DNA of 15,095 bases from an uncultured bacterium (GTDB lineage: Bacteria > Vulcanimicrobiota > CADAWZ01), in assembly GCA_949288455.1 (NCBI GenBank), contig CASEKF010000064.1, positions 1 to 15,095 of the forward strand. Reading direction: 5' to 3'. Made by a program: the position numbers and the translations under genes. Of this stretch, positions 1 to 7,029 are shown piece by piece. Every line of letters begins with the position of its first letter. The first letter of the stretch is position 1. The notes under the pieces were generated by a model. That model was not told the DNA's origin and searched no databases. It was given only the letters and a program-made list of their open reading frames with translations.

Positions 1-134
1 ATCCTTTTTAATAATATACGCATAAATAATACGAATAATTATCCTAAAATCATAATGGTCTTATCTGTTATTCATCACAAAATCCGCCAATTTATATAAC
101 AAAACATATTTACGCAAAATTACACTAAATTATA

Positions 135-163
135 TTGACAAAATAATTTGAATAATATATAAT
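135..163 (+). promoter_or_regulatory. Promoter of perR operon (consensus -35/-10)
   Basis: TTGACA at 135-140 and TATAAT at 158-163 are both exact consensus hexamers with the optimal 17-base spacer. Transcription would begin near 170, leaving a leader of about 33 bases before perR. Such a strong promoter suits a gene held down by a repressor, and a Fur/PerR-like site lies just downstream. The first 134 bases of the window are AT-rich, and I see no gene in them. Confidence 0.85.
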
Positions 164-181
164 TTATTTACAAATCATAAG

Positions 182-197
182 AATGATTCTCATTATT
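182..197 (+). promoter_or_regulatory. Fur/PerR-box-like operator
   Basis: The sequence AATGATTCTCATTATT contains the inverted repeat AATGA-TTC-TCATT. It differs at few positions from the classical Fur-type site built from GATAAT units. It lies between the predicted transcription start and the perR start codon, so bound repressor could block transcription and also cover the ribosome entry region. Autoregulation by PerR is the natural inference, as known for perR in Bacillus. Binding is not shown by sequence. Confidence 0.55.
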
Positions 198-202
198 AAG
201 TT

Positions 203-601
203 ATGAACTATTCCTATCAAAAAGAAATTATATATGAAACTTTAAAAACGTTAAAAAACCATCCTACGGCAGAGTATGTATATCATTATTTAAAATACAA
301 AAACTATAAAATATCTCTAGCGACAGTTTATAGAAATCTCAATAAAATGGCGGCTTTAGGAAAAATAAAAAAAATAGGAGGAATAAACGGTTCGGCGAGA
401 TATGACTACAATATAAATAAGCATTACCATTTTGAATGCCAAAGCTGCGGAAAAATCTTTGACATTTCTTCTGAGTTCACTTTAGGCTTAACGGAACAAA
501 TTCAAAACGCTACGGGGTTTAAAATATATTCTCACGATATGATTTTCTATGGACTCTGCGCCGAATGCAGAGACAATAATTACAAAACGATAACGTTATA
601 A
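203..601 (+). CDS. perR: Peroxide-responsive repressor PerR (Fur family)
   Basis: A 132-residue Fur-family metalloregulator, expected to repress peroxide-defence genes until iron-catalysed histidine oxidation releases it from DNA. The winged helix spans roughly residues 1-65 (recognition segment around SLATVYRNL). All five regulatory-metal ligands known from Bacillus PerR can be aligned: His20 (in HPTA), Asp68 (RYD), His74 and His76 (HYH), and Asp87. Aspartate rather than glutamate at the last position favours PerR over Fur. The structural zinc site is Cys79/Cys82 and Cys119/Cys122. It is shorter than Bacillus PerR (145) because about 17 N-terminal residues are missing; an in-frame TAA two codons upstream of ATG 203 rules out an extension. 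No clear Shine-Dalgarno sequence precedes the start. The next gene, a reverse rubrerythrin, is a classic PerR target. Confidence 0.88.
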   Translation: MNYSYQKEIIYETLKTLKNHPTAEYVYHYLKYKNYKISLATVYRNLNKMAALGKIKKIGGINGSARYDYNINKHYHFECQSCGKIFDISSEFTLGLTEQIQNATGFKIYSHDMIFYGLCAECRDNNYKTITL

Positions 602-629
602 TCGATAAAGAAGAAAGGAACAAAAAAAT

Positions 630-1166
630 ATGAAATTTGTATGCGCCGTTTGCGGATATATAGCCGAGGGAGATAAAGCTCCGGACAAATGCCCAATCTG
701 CGGAGCCACGACTTTTAACTTATTGTCAGACTCTAAGACTTATGCCGACGAGCATAGAATAGGAGCGGCAAAAGGCCTTGACGAAAGAGTCGTCGAAGGG
801 TTAAGAGCTAATTTCAACGGCGAATGCGCCGAAGTAGGAATGTATCTTGCTATGAGCCGCCAAGCCGATAGAGAAGGATATCCCGAAATAGCGGAAGCGT
901 TCAAAAGATACGCTTTTGAAGAAGCCGACCATGCGTCTAGATTTGCCGAACTTTTAGGAGAAGTGGTAACATCTTCCACTAAAGAAAACGTATCGTTAAG
1001 GGCCGGAGCTGAATTTGGAGCTTGCGAAGGAAAGCTGCAGCTGGCAAAATTAGCAAAAGAACTAGGGTATGACGCCGTACATGATACCGTACATGAAATG
1101 TGCAAAGACGAAGCGAGACATGGACGGGGTTTCGACGGACTACTAAAAAGATATTTCGACAAATAA
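630..1166 (+). CDS. rbr: Reverse rubrerythrin (N-terminal rubredoxin domain)
   Basis: A 178-residue cytoplasmic non-haem iron protein, expected to reduce hydrogen peroxide (and oxygen) with electrons passed through its rubredoxin centre. The order of domains is reversed relative to classical rubrerythrin. A rubredoxin-like Fe(Cys)4 domain comes first (Cys5, Cys8, Cys21, Cys24 in CAVC and CPIC). A four-helix ferritin-like di-iron domain follows from about residue 45, with Glu65, the ExxH pair at Glu98/His101, Glu133 and the ExxH pair at Glu161/His164. This architecture is known from Clostridium acetobutylicum, where the homologues are among the strongest PerR-regulated genes. It starts 28 bases after perR with the Shine-Dalgarno AAAGGA at 614-619 and no promoter in between, so co-transcription with perR is likely. 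Confidence 0.9.
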   Translation: MKFVCAVCGYIAEGDKAPDKCPICGATTFNLLSDSKTYADEHRIGAAKGLDERVVEGLRANFNGECAEVGMYLAMSRQADREGYPEIAEAFKRYAFEEADHASRFAELLGEVVTSSTKENVSLRAGAEFGACEGKLQLAKLAKELGYDAVHDTVHEMCKDEARHGRGFDGLLKRYFDK

Positions 1167-1177
1167 AAAAAACTAAT

Positions 1178-1220
1178 GTACGGGGGTCTTCCTACTCAAT
1201 ACGCCGGGAGACTCCCGTAC
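1178..1220 (+). terminator. Possible terminator hairpin after rubrerythrin
   Basis: Eleven bases at 1178-1188 pair with 1210-1220 (one G-U pair), giving a GC-rich stem with a 21-base loop 11 bases after the rubrerythrin stop. It lacks a following U run, so it may be a weak terminator or another RNA structure. The rest of 1167-1401, between the convergent rubrerythrin and mcrC genes, shows no convincing gene, tRNA or repeat. Confidence 0.4.
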
Positions 1221-1401
1221 GCGTATACGAGACTAAAAAAGCGCGCAAAACAAGCCATTTTTCCTCTCCTCATAAACTGCTTAGACAATAACAACGTCCG
1301 ACTGAGATACAGCGAACATCCCTGCCGTAAACTCTTTTAAATCTGCTCCGCATCTAAAAGAAAAACGCATAAAATCAAGAAAGTCAGCTAAGGCTATCGA
1401 A

Positions 1402-2721
1402 TTAATCGAAACTCAACGCCCGTTTAAACTCCTGCTCATAAGCGGTTATTCGTCGTACAAATTCATCGTAATTCCGCGCTTGCGAAGGAATTTTCAATCC
1501 GCGTTTGATAATGCTGATATCGTCGCGCGGAGCGACATTCGCCTCATAAGTCGAGCCTCGATTCAACCATAAAGTCAAATCTTTAGATTCTTCAGGTTCA
1601 GGATAAAAATAATACCCTTTCTTTGCGTCAAAACGAAACATATATGCCAATAGCTGCAAATAGTCTCGATTTCCTATATTGTTAACAGGTTTATATTTAG
1701 CGTCTGCGATTATCCTATTTTCGTTATCTCTACTAATAAAATCAGGATAAATATATCCTATATTCCCATTAAAAAGCTTCTGAACTCCTTTGCCTTCTCT
1801 ATTCCTCGGATGATAGAAAATGTCCTTAAGCAGGATATTCATATATTCTTCCCACAACCAAGCGCCATCAAACAAAACGCCGTATATCTGCCTTGTCCCC
1901 GCTCCTATCTGATGTTTCTGATATTGAAGAAGCAAAAGACACAATCTTTGCAAAGCAAAATATTCCTGAAAATATGCATGGCGAACGATATTATTCTGAT
2001 TGCGTTCCAGTATTATTCGTCTGTCGGACGGCTCATATCCGGGAGTAGCGTCTATAACAAGTCTTACCTCGTCTTTTGCTTTTGCCAGAAGATTATGTCC
2101 GTAAGGTTTTCTTTTGATAAATTCTATGGTATGGCGCACTAGCTCCACTAAATCGTTGTCATAAGACAACTCTCTGCGGCTATATGCGACTTTGCCTATA
2201 AAAGGAATATTTTTTTCTATATGCCTGGCGATATCTACGACTCCTTTTATATTTACGTCGTCGTATCGGCGCCAAATATATTTTTTAAACAAACCTTTTC
2301 GCATTGCCGCCTTAAGGCGATACGGAAACAGAAATATTAAAAAATTAAAAGGTCTGTTATTTTGATTTGCGTCCGATTTTAAATTTAGTATATTTGGAAA
2401 GTCAATCGTTCTATAGAGCAGATAATGAAAAAAATAATCGTTATACTCTCCGTCAAAACGGGATTTAACGATAAGACGTTCGTCTCCGCTGCCAATAAAT
2501 CCCATTACGTTGCCGGATCGATACGTATCGTCGACGCTTTGTATTAACATTTGTTCCCGAGTTATATCTTGTGCGTTCTTTAACGTCTCGGGAAATACGA
2601 ACTCGCCGTCTCGTTCAAGCTGTCCCAACGTTTTGTCGGCAATTTTACCCGTAAGGCTTTCAATTTTAGAAAAAACGATTTTTTTATATCTGGAATTATC
2701 GTTAATCTTGAGTAATTTCAT
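1402..2721 (-). CDS. mcrC: McrC-type endonuclease subunit of an McrBC system
   Basis: The nuclease partner of McrB in a modification-dependent restriction system: McrB recognises modified DNA and translocates, and McrC supplies the cutting domain and stimulates the McrB NTPase. The protein has 439 residues. The N-terminal half is a beta-rich McrB-contacting region; the C-terminal half carries the PD-(D/E)xK nuclease core, with WEEY near 290-293, Pro-Asp at 326-327 and Asp340-Ala-Lys342. I chose the ATG at 2721, not the in-frame one at 2766, because GAGG lies 8 bases upstream and it reduces the overlap with mcrB to 20 bases (translational coupling). Among the first 14 or so arginines about ten are CGN codons, whereas kamA and dnaE use mainly AGA, suggesting a different origin. 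All catalytic motifs are present, so it looks functional. Confidence 0.88.
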   Translation of the reverse strand: MKLLKINDNSRYKKIVFSKIESLTGKIADKTLGQLERDGEFVFPETLKNAQDITREQMLIQSVDDTYRSGNVMGFIGSGDERLIVKSRFDGEYNDYFFHYLLYRTIDFPNILNLKSDANQNNRPFNFLIFLFPYRLKAAMRKGLFKKYIWRRYDDVNIKGVVDIARHIEKNIPFIGKVAYSRRELSYDNDLVELVRHTIEFIKRKPYGHNLLAKAKDEVRLVIDATPGYEPSDRRIILERNQNNIVRHAYFQEYFALQRLCLLLLQYQKHQIGAGTRQIYGVLFDGAWLWEEYMNILLKDIFYHPRNREGKGVQKLFNGNIGYIYPDFISRDNENRIIADAKYKPVNNIGNRDYLQLLAYMFRFDAKKGYYFYPEPEESKDLTLWLNRGSTYEANVAPRDDISIIKRGLKIPSQARNYDEFVRRITAYEQEFKRALSFD

Positions 2722-4045
2722 TCGCGCCGCCTCGCGTATCTTCTTTATAGCCGTACGCTTGCGCAAACCGCTTCATAATCCCTTTTTCATCGTACATGCC
2801 CCGCACGTAATCCTTAAGAAGCGGCTGCAAATAATCCGTCCACAGTCGGTCAAAACCAAGAGTCTTAAGCTTTAAAAAGTAGGCCGCGCCAATTTGGTAA
2901 TTCTCATTTAAATCCTCAACGCTTACAATCGCTCTGTTAAGAGCGGTCATTCTTCCGATTGCCTCATATTTAAGCTCCTCATTTTCCAAGGAGTCCAACA
3001 TGTCAAGACGCTCGTCGGCTTTAAGTTCAACAAAACGAAATCTTCTGCGCATGGCGAAATCAAAGCTGTCTACGGAACGGTCTATGTCGTTCATCGTTCC
3101 TATAATATAAACGTTTTCCGGAACGTAGAATTTATCGTTCGGGTCAAAATGAAGGTTGGAATACTGCGTGGAAATTTCTCCGGCTCTGCCGCGATAACCC
3201 GGATCTATCGCAAAGAACAATTCTCCGAATATCTTTGAAATTTCGCCGCGATTGATCTCATCGATAATAAAAACATATTTTTTTAATTTTTTCCGTATCG
3301 CTTTTATCTTTAATCTCTCCTTGTTTCTCATTTTAATTTCATTAAAGATTGCAAACTCATAAGAATACTGTTGAGTAGCGAAAGACTTTTCAAAAAAAGC
3401 CGTAATATCTTTTATCTTCTCAAAACTCCGGCCGGACTCCAACATTTTTCTAAGCTCGTCCGAATTAAGGGTCAATTTGTTTACGATAGAATTTCCCGGA
3501 ATAGAAATATAAATGCGGTTTTCATCCGCGCCGTTAATAAAAAACGTATTGCCTCTAAACGTTTTAAATGCGTCTGCGCCAAATTCGATATTTGAAAAGA
3601 AATCTTCAATGGACTCTTGAGCCGATATTTCCTTCTCTATTGTTTCAATGGATTTCAGCGAATCTTCGTAGTTATTTCTGGCTCGAGTGACAAATTTTTT
3701 AAAAATACCGTCCCGCAACTCAAATCCCATAGAGCCGTCGTCGTTCAGTTTCGGTTTTAAACCTTCGACAAAATCCGAATAATCGTAACTCGGATGGAAC
3801 TGTACGAATTCCACCTGTTTTTTCTGCTGATCGTCAAGAGAAACGTAATCGTGAAATGAGCCTTCGCTGACAACATATGCGGCTATTTCTTTAGCAAGAT
3901 ACGATTTCCCCGTACCCGGCGCGCCTCTTAAAATTAAATTCTTCGATTCGGTCAGCATAGACGAAAATCTAACGAGTTTATCCTGAGACAAAAAACCTTT
4001 CTCTGTCTCAACAGCTTTCTCTATGTTTTTTATTTTTCGGCGCAT
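2702..4045 (-). CDS. mcrB: McrB-type AAA+ NTPase subunit of an McrBC system
   Basis: A 447-residue motor subunit, expected to form a ring that binds McrC and translocates DNA. Visible motifs are Walker A GAPGTGKS (41-48), Walker B VFIIDEIN (258-265) with the McrB-typical RGEISKIFGEL following, the sensor segment GTMNDIDRS (316-324), and arginines in AMRRRF (331-336). Two departures from E. coli McrB stand out. Only about 40 residues precede Walker A, so there is no N-terminal DNA-recognition domain. About 120 extra residues (roughly 125-245) sit between Walker A and Walker B. The E. coli NTAD motif reads NDID here, a variant found in many McrB relatives. The start at 4045 is preferred over 4051 because AGGAG at 4054-4058 is then 8 bases away instead of 2. 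Its stop overlaps mcrC. Confidence 0.88.
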   Translation of the reverse strand: MRRKIKNIEKAVETEKGFLSQDKLVRFSSMLTESKNLILRGAPGTGKSYLAKEIAAYVVSEGSFHDYVSLDDQQKKQVEFVQFHPSYDYSDFVEGLKPKLNDDGSMGFELRDGIFKKFVTRARNNYEDSLKSIETIEKEISAQESIEDFFSNIEFGADAFKTFRGNTFFINGADENRIYISIPGNSIVNKLTLNSDELRKMLESGRSFEKIKDITAFFEKSFATQQYSYEFAIFNEIKMRNKERLKIKAIRKKLKKYVFIIDEINRGEISKIFGELFFAIDPGYRGRAGEISTQYSNLHFDPNDKFYVPENVYIIGTMNDIDRSVDSFDFAMRRRFRFVELKADERLDMLDSLENEELKYEAIGRMTALNRAIVSVEDLNENYQIGAAYFLKLKTLGFDRLWTDYLQPLLKDYVRGMYDEKGIMKRFAQAYGYKEDTRGGANEITQD

Positions 4046-4439
4046 CCGCATTGCTCCTCTCGCTTTAATTTTCTTAAACCGCCGCGACGAATTAAAATCG
4101 GCGTCTGCCGCTGCGGCCCCATATTATTCTTTAAAGGCGTCAACATTATATAACTCAACAAATACGGCGTAAAGCGGCTACATACAAACCTTTTCGGCAT
4201 ACGCGCTGACGACAAAAAACGGTTGTTTCGCTCAACGCGCTATTTATAATTAAACGTATTTCTATGAATTTAACGTTATATCATTCTTTATACAATCTAA
4301 TTTAACTTTCTTAATTCGGCGGACAATAAAATAAGTCAAAATATCAAGGTTTAATCTAACCTCAAAAGGATTTAATAAATCGAGATAAGAATAACATCTT
4401 TAGTTTAACGCTTTAAACAATTTTATCCGGAGGTTTGCA
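4046..4439. other. Divergent intergenic region between mcrB and ssnA
   Basis: About 390 bases hold the start signals of mcrB (AGGAG, minus strand) and ssnA (GGAGG at 4429-4433). A minus-strand open frame (4030-4215, TTG start, or 4030-4200 from ATG) encodes about 56-61 residues, overlaps the mcrB start by 16 bases and uses similar codons. It has no ribosome site and no recognisable similarity, so I do not call it a gene. No clear promoter pair was found on either strand. No lysine riboswitch or tRNA was recognised. Confidence 0.6.
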
Positions 4440-5777
4440 ATGACTACATTATTCGTGAAAAACGGAACTATAATTACAATGGGCGAAAACCCTGAATTGA
4501 TAGAGAACGGCGGAATTTATATAAAAGACGGCATTATTTCCGACTTTGGAAAATCAGACGAAGTGGAAAAAAGAAATCCGACCGCAGATAAAACTATTTG
4601 TGCCTGCGGAAAATACGTAATGCCGGGACTTATAAACGCTCATATGCATTTATACAGCACCTTTGCGAGAGGAATGGCTATTCCGGGAGAACCCGCTAAA
4701 AATTTCGGCGAAATTCTGGAAAAATTATGGTGGAGACTAGACAAAAAATTAACTCTTGAAGACTGTTACTATAGCGCTTTGATGCCAATGATAGACTGCG
4801 TCAGAAAAGGCGTAACGACTATTATAGATCACCATGCAAGTCCGTACGCCGTTCTCGGAAGCCTTGACGAAAATGAAAAAGCCGCAAGGGAAATAGGCAT
4901 AAGAGGCAGTTTTTGCTATGAACTTTCAGATAGAGACGGCATGAAAATCAGAGACGAAGGAATTGAAGAAAATATCAGATTTATAAAAAAATGCGAACAA
5001 ACCAAAGATAACATGATAAAAGGTATGTTCGGAATGCATGCCGCTTTCACTCTTTCCGACGAAAGTCTAGAAAAATCTAAAAAGGCGATGGAAGGCTTAG
5101 ACGCCGGATTCCATATACATACTGCGGAAGGCTCTTCAGACGTAGATTACAACGTTCAAAAATATGGTTGCAGAGTCGTGGAACGTCTGAAAAAACATGG
5201 GATCTTAGGTCCAAAAACATTAACCATCCACTGCGTTCATATTAACGAAAAAGAAATGGATATTCTTAAGGATACCGACACCTGCGCGGTGCATAACCCC
5301 TACTCCAACATGGGCAACGCGGTCGGCGTAGCTCCTGTGTTAAAAATGTTAGAAAAAGGAATCGTAATGGGGCTTGGAACAGACGGATACAACTGCGATA
5401 TTTTTGAAGGATTCAAACTTGCCAACGTACTTCACAAAATAGCTAACAAAGATCCTAGAGTCAGTTGGGGAGAACCCGTAGAATTAGTCTTTAAAAACAA
5501 TTCTAAAATTGCTGAACGTCAATTCGGACTCCCTATAGGAGTCATATCAAACGGAGCGGCGGGAGACATTATCCTTGTGGAATACGCTCCATGCACGCCT
5601 ATGACTAACGCAAATTTATTCAGTCATATACACTTTGGCTTTGGATCCGGCAATATTTCTACGGTTATTGCTAATGGAAAAGTACTTATGGAAGACAAAA
5701 AGCTTATAGGCATAGACGAAGAAAGAATAGCCGCTAAATCGCGAGAACTAGCTCAAAAATTGTGGGACAGACTTTAA
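4440..5777 (+). CDS. ssnA: SsnA-family amidohydrolase / aminohydrolase
   Basis: A 445-residue cytoplasmic metal-dependent hydrolase of the amidohydrolase superfamily, close to SsnA and the cytosine/guanine/chlorohydrolase-like deaminases. The substrate is not established for the family; SsnA genes often accompany purine or selenium-linked catabolic genes. Small beta-sandwich segments flank a TIM barrel. The metal ligands expected for a mononuclear enzyme are visible: HMH (68-70) in GLINAHMHLYSTFARGM, His in FHIHTAEG (225-227), His264/His267 (HCVH), and Asp315 in GLGTDG. The SsnA-typical IIDHHASP is at 128-135. The length is normal for the family. GGAGG at 4429-4433 lies 6 bases before the ATG. 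It is separated from kdd by a strong palindromic terminator, so it probably forms its own transcription unit, although its place next to lysine genes hints at shared amino-acid/nitrogen catabolism. Confidence 0.87.
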   Translation: MTTLFVKNGTIITMGENPELIENGGIYIKDGIISDFGKSDEVEKRNPTADKTICACGKYVMPGLINAHMHLYSTFARGMAIPGEPAKNFGEILEKLWWRLDKKLTLEDCYYSALMPMIDCVRKGVTTIIDHHASPYAVLGSLDENEKAAREIGIRGSFCYELSDRDGMKIRDEGIEENIRFIKKCEQTKDNMIKGMFGMHAAFTLSDESLEKSKKAMEGLDAGFHIHTAEGSSDVDYNVQKYGCRVVERLKKHGILGPKTLTIHCVHINEKEMDILKDTDTCAVHNPYSNMGNAVGVAPVLKMLEKGIVMGLGTDGYNCDIFEGFKLANVLHKIANKDPRVSWGEPVELVFKNNSKIAERQFGLPIGVISNGAAGDIILVEYAPCTPMTNANLFSHIHFGFGSGNISTVIANGKVLMEDKKLIGIDEERIAAKSRELAQKLWDRL

Positions 5778-5803
5778 TGCGAACGTACTAACCTCTAAAA
5801 AAT

Positions 5804-5863
5804 TTATTTAAAAGTTAACGGCATTAAAAACGCGCGTTTTTAATGCCGTTAACTTTTAAATAA
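5804..5863. terminator. 60-nt perfect palindrome, probable bidirectional terminator after ssnA
   Basis: Every base from 5804 to 5833 pairs with its mirror base from 5834 to 5863, giving 30-bp arms with no spacer; the centre is CGCGCG flanked by A5 and T5. It begins 26 bases after the ssnA stop. In RNA the stem around GTTAACGGCATT would be followed by UUUU, consistent with factor-independent termination, and the symmetry makes it equally usable on the other strand. Confidence 0.75.
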
Positions 5864-5884
5864 CATACGAAGCAGGACGAAAGA

Positions 5885-5913
5885 TTCATAAACATCACTA
5901 AGCGACGTATAAA
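5885..5913 (+). promoter_or_regulatory. Candidate promoter of kdd-kamA
   Basis: TTCATA at 5885-5890 and TATAAA at 5908-5913 are separated by 17 bases and lie between the ssnA terminator and kdd. Both hexamers are imperfect (four and five of six matches), so this is a plausible but unproven promoter. It would give a leader of about 57 bases. Confidence 0.4.
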
Positions 5914-5976
5914 GGAATTTTAAAAAAGATCTACGAAGAAAAATACCTTGACTTTTCTTGGAGGTTTTAAAATTTT

Positions 5977-7011
5977 ATGGAAAATTGCAAATTTGGCACG
6001 CATAGAGTCCTAGAGCCTAAAGGAGTTTTGCCGCAGCCGGCTTGGAAAATAGACAATAATCCCGATATAGCCGATAACGAAATTTTAATAGACGTTATGA
6101 GACTAAATATCGATTCCGCTTCTTTTAGACAGATAGTCGAAGAAGTAGGAAAAGACGAAGAGAAAATAGCTTCAAAAATACTTGAGATCGTAGACAAACG
6201 CGGAAAAATGCATAATCCTGTCACAGGTTCCGGAGGCATGCTCATAGGCACAGTAGAAAAAATAGGAAAAAATCTGAGGCAGCGAGATTTAAAAGTCGGA
6301 GACAAAATAGCCACTTTAGTTTCTCTTTCTCTTACTCCTCTTAAAATAGAAAAAATCAATAAAGTAATCATTGATCAAGATCAAGTCGAAGTCGAGGCTA
6401 AAGCTGTTATATTTGAAAGCGGAATATACGCTAAACAGCCTGACGATATGAGCGAAACCTTAGCTCTCTCGATTCTAGACGTCGCAGGAGCTCCGGCTCA
6501 AGCGGAACGGCTCGCAAAAAAAGGAGACGTCGTTCTTATTTTAGGCGCGGGAGGGAAATCAGGACTTCTGTGCGCCGCCGCAATAAAGCGTAAATTTGGA
6601 AAAGACGTGAAAACTATAGCTCTCGTAAATTCCAAAAGATCTCTGGAAAACGTAGAAAAGCTTGGAATGGCGGATGAAATAATACAATTAGACGCGAAAG
6701 ACGCCGTATCAATTTATCATGAAGTCTATAAATTAACGGACGGGAAAATGGCGGATCTTGTTATAAATTGCGTAAATATTCCGGATACTGAAATGAGTTC
6801 CATATTATCCTGCAAAGAAAGAGGCAAAGTTTATTTCTTCTCCATGGCCACAAGTTTTACGAAAGCGGCGCTAGGAGCGGAAGGCATAGGATACGATATA
6901 GAGATGCTCATAGGCAACGGCTATTGTAAAAATCACGCCGACGTCGCACTTGACATCGTAAGAGAAATTCCGGCTTTAAAAGAAATTTTTCAAGAAAAAT
7001 TCTCGAAATAA
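5977..7011 (+). CDS. kdd: L-erythro-3,5-diaminohexanoate dehydrogenase
   Basis: A 344-residue NAD(P)-dependent oxidative deaminase of lysine fermentation, converting L-erythro-3,5-diaminohexanoate to 5-amino-3-oxohexanoate with release of ammonia. The N-terminal part has the Kdd signature (FGTHRVLEPKGVLPQPAWK at about 6-24, HNPVTGSGGMLIG at 79-91). A Rossmann nucleotide-binding fold follows with LILGAGGKSG at 187-196, and the downstream SMATSFTKAALGAEGIG segment is typical of the family. The length matches known Kdd proteins. GGAGG at 5960-5964 lies 12 bases before the ATG. kamA follows after 18 bases, so the two form an operon. The kce, kal, kamD/E and kamB/C genes that usually complete the cluster are not in this window. 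Confidence 0.9.
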   Translation: MENCKFGTHRVLEPKGVLPQPAWKIDNNPDIADNEILIDVMRLNIDSASFRQIVEEVGKDEEKIASKILEIVDKRGKMHNPVTGSGGMLIGTVEKIGKNLRQRDLKVGDKIATLVSLSLTPLKIEKINKVIIDQDQVEVEAKAVIFESGIYAKQPDDMSETLALSILDVAGAPAQAERLAKKGDVVLILGAGGKSGLLCAAAIKRKFGKDVKTIALVNSKRSLENVEKLGMADEIIQLDAKDAVSIYHEVYKLTDGKMADLVINCVNIPDTEMSSILSCKERGKVYFFSMATSFTKAALGAEGIGYDIEMLIGNGYCKNHADVALDIVREIPALKEIFQEKFSK

Positions 7012-7029
7012 CACGGAAGGATTGCATTA

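Noticed and set aside
1100-1291. Open frame extending past the rubrerythrin gene in another frame
   Set aside because: It mostly overlaps rubrerythrin, is Arg/Lys/Ser rich as expected of out-of-frame reading, and runs through the hairpin at 1178-1220.
4030-4215. A 61-residue minus-strand open frame overlapping the mcrB start by 16 bases
   Set aside because: It needs a TTG start (or ATG at 4200), has no ribosome site, stops immediately upstream (TAG) and shows no recognisable similarity. The coupling-like overlap alone is not enough.
4216-4439. Lysine riboswitch or other structured leader upstream of ssnA
   Set aside because: I could not find the conserved core pairings, and the following gene is not a typical lysine-riboswitch target.
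5967-6371. A 134-residue minus-strand open frame over the start of kdd
   Set aside because: It is entirely antisense to kdd, has no ribosome site, and covers the conserved Kdd N-terminus.
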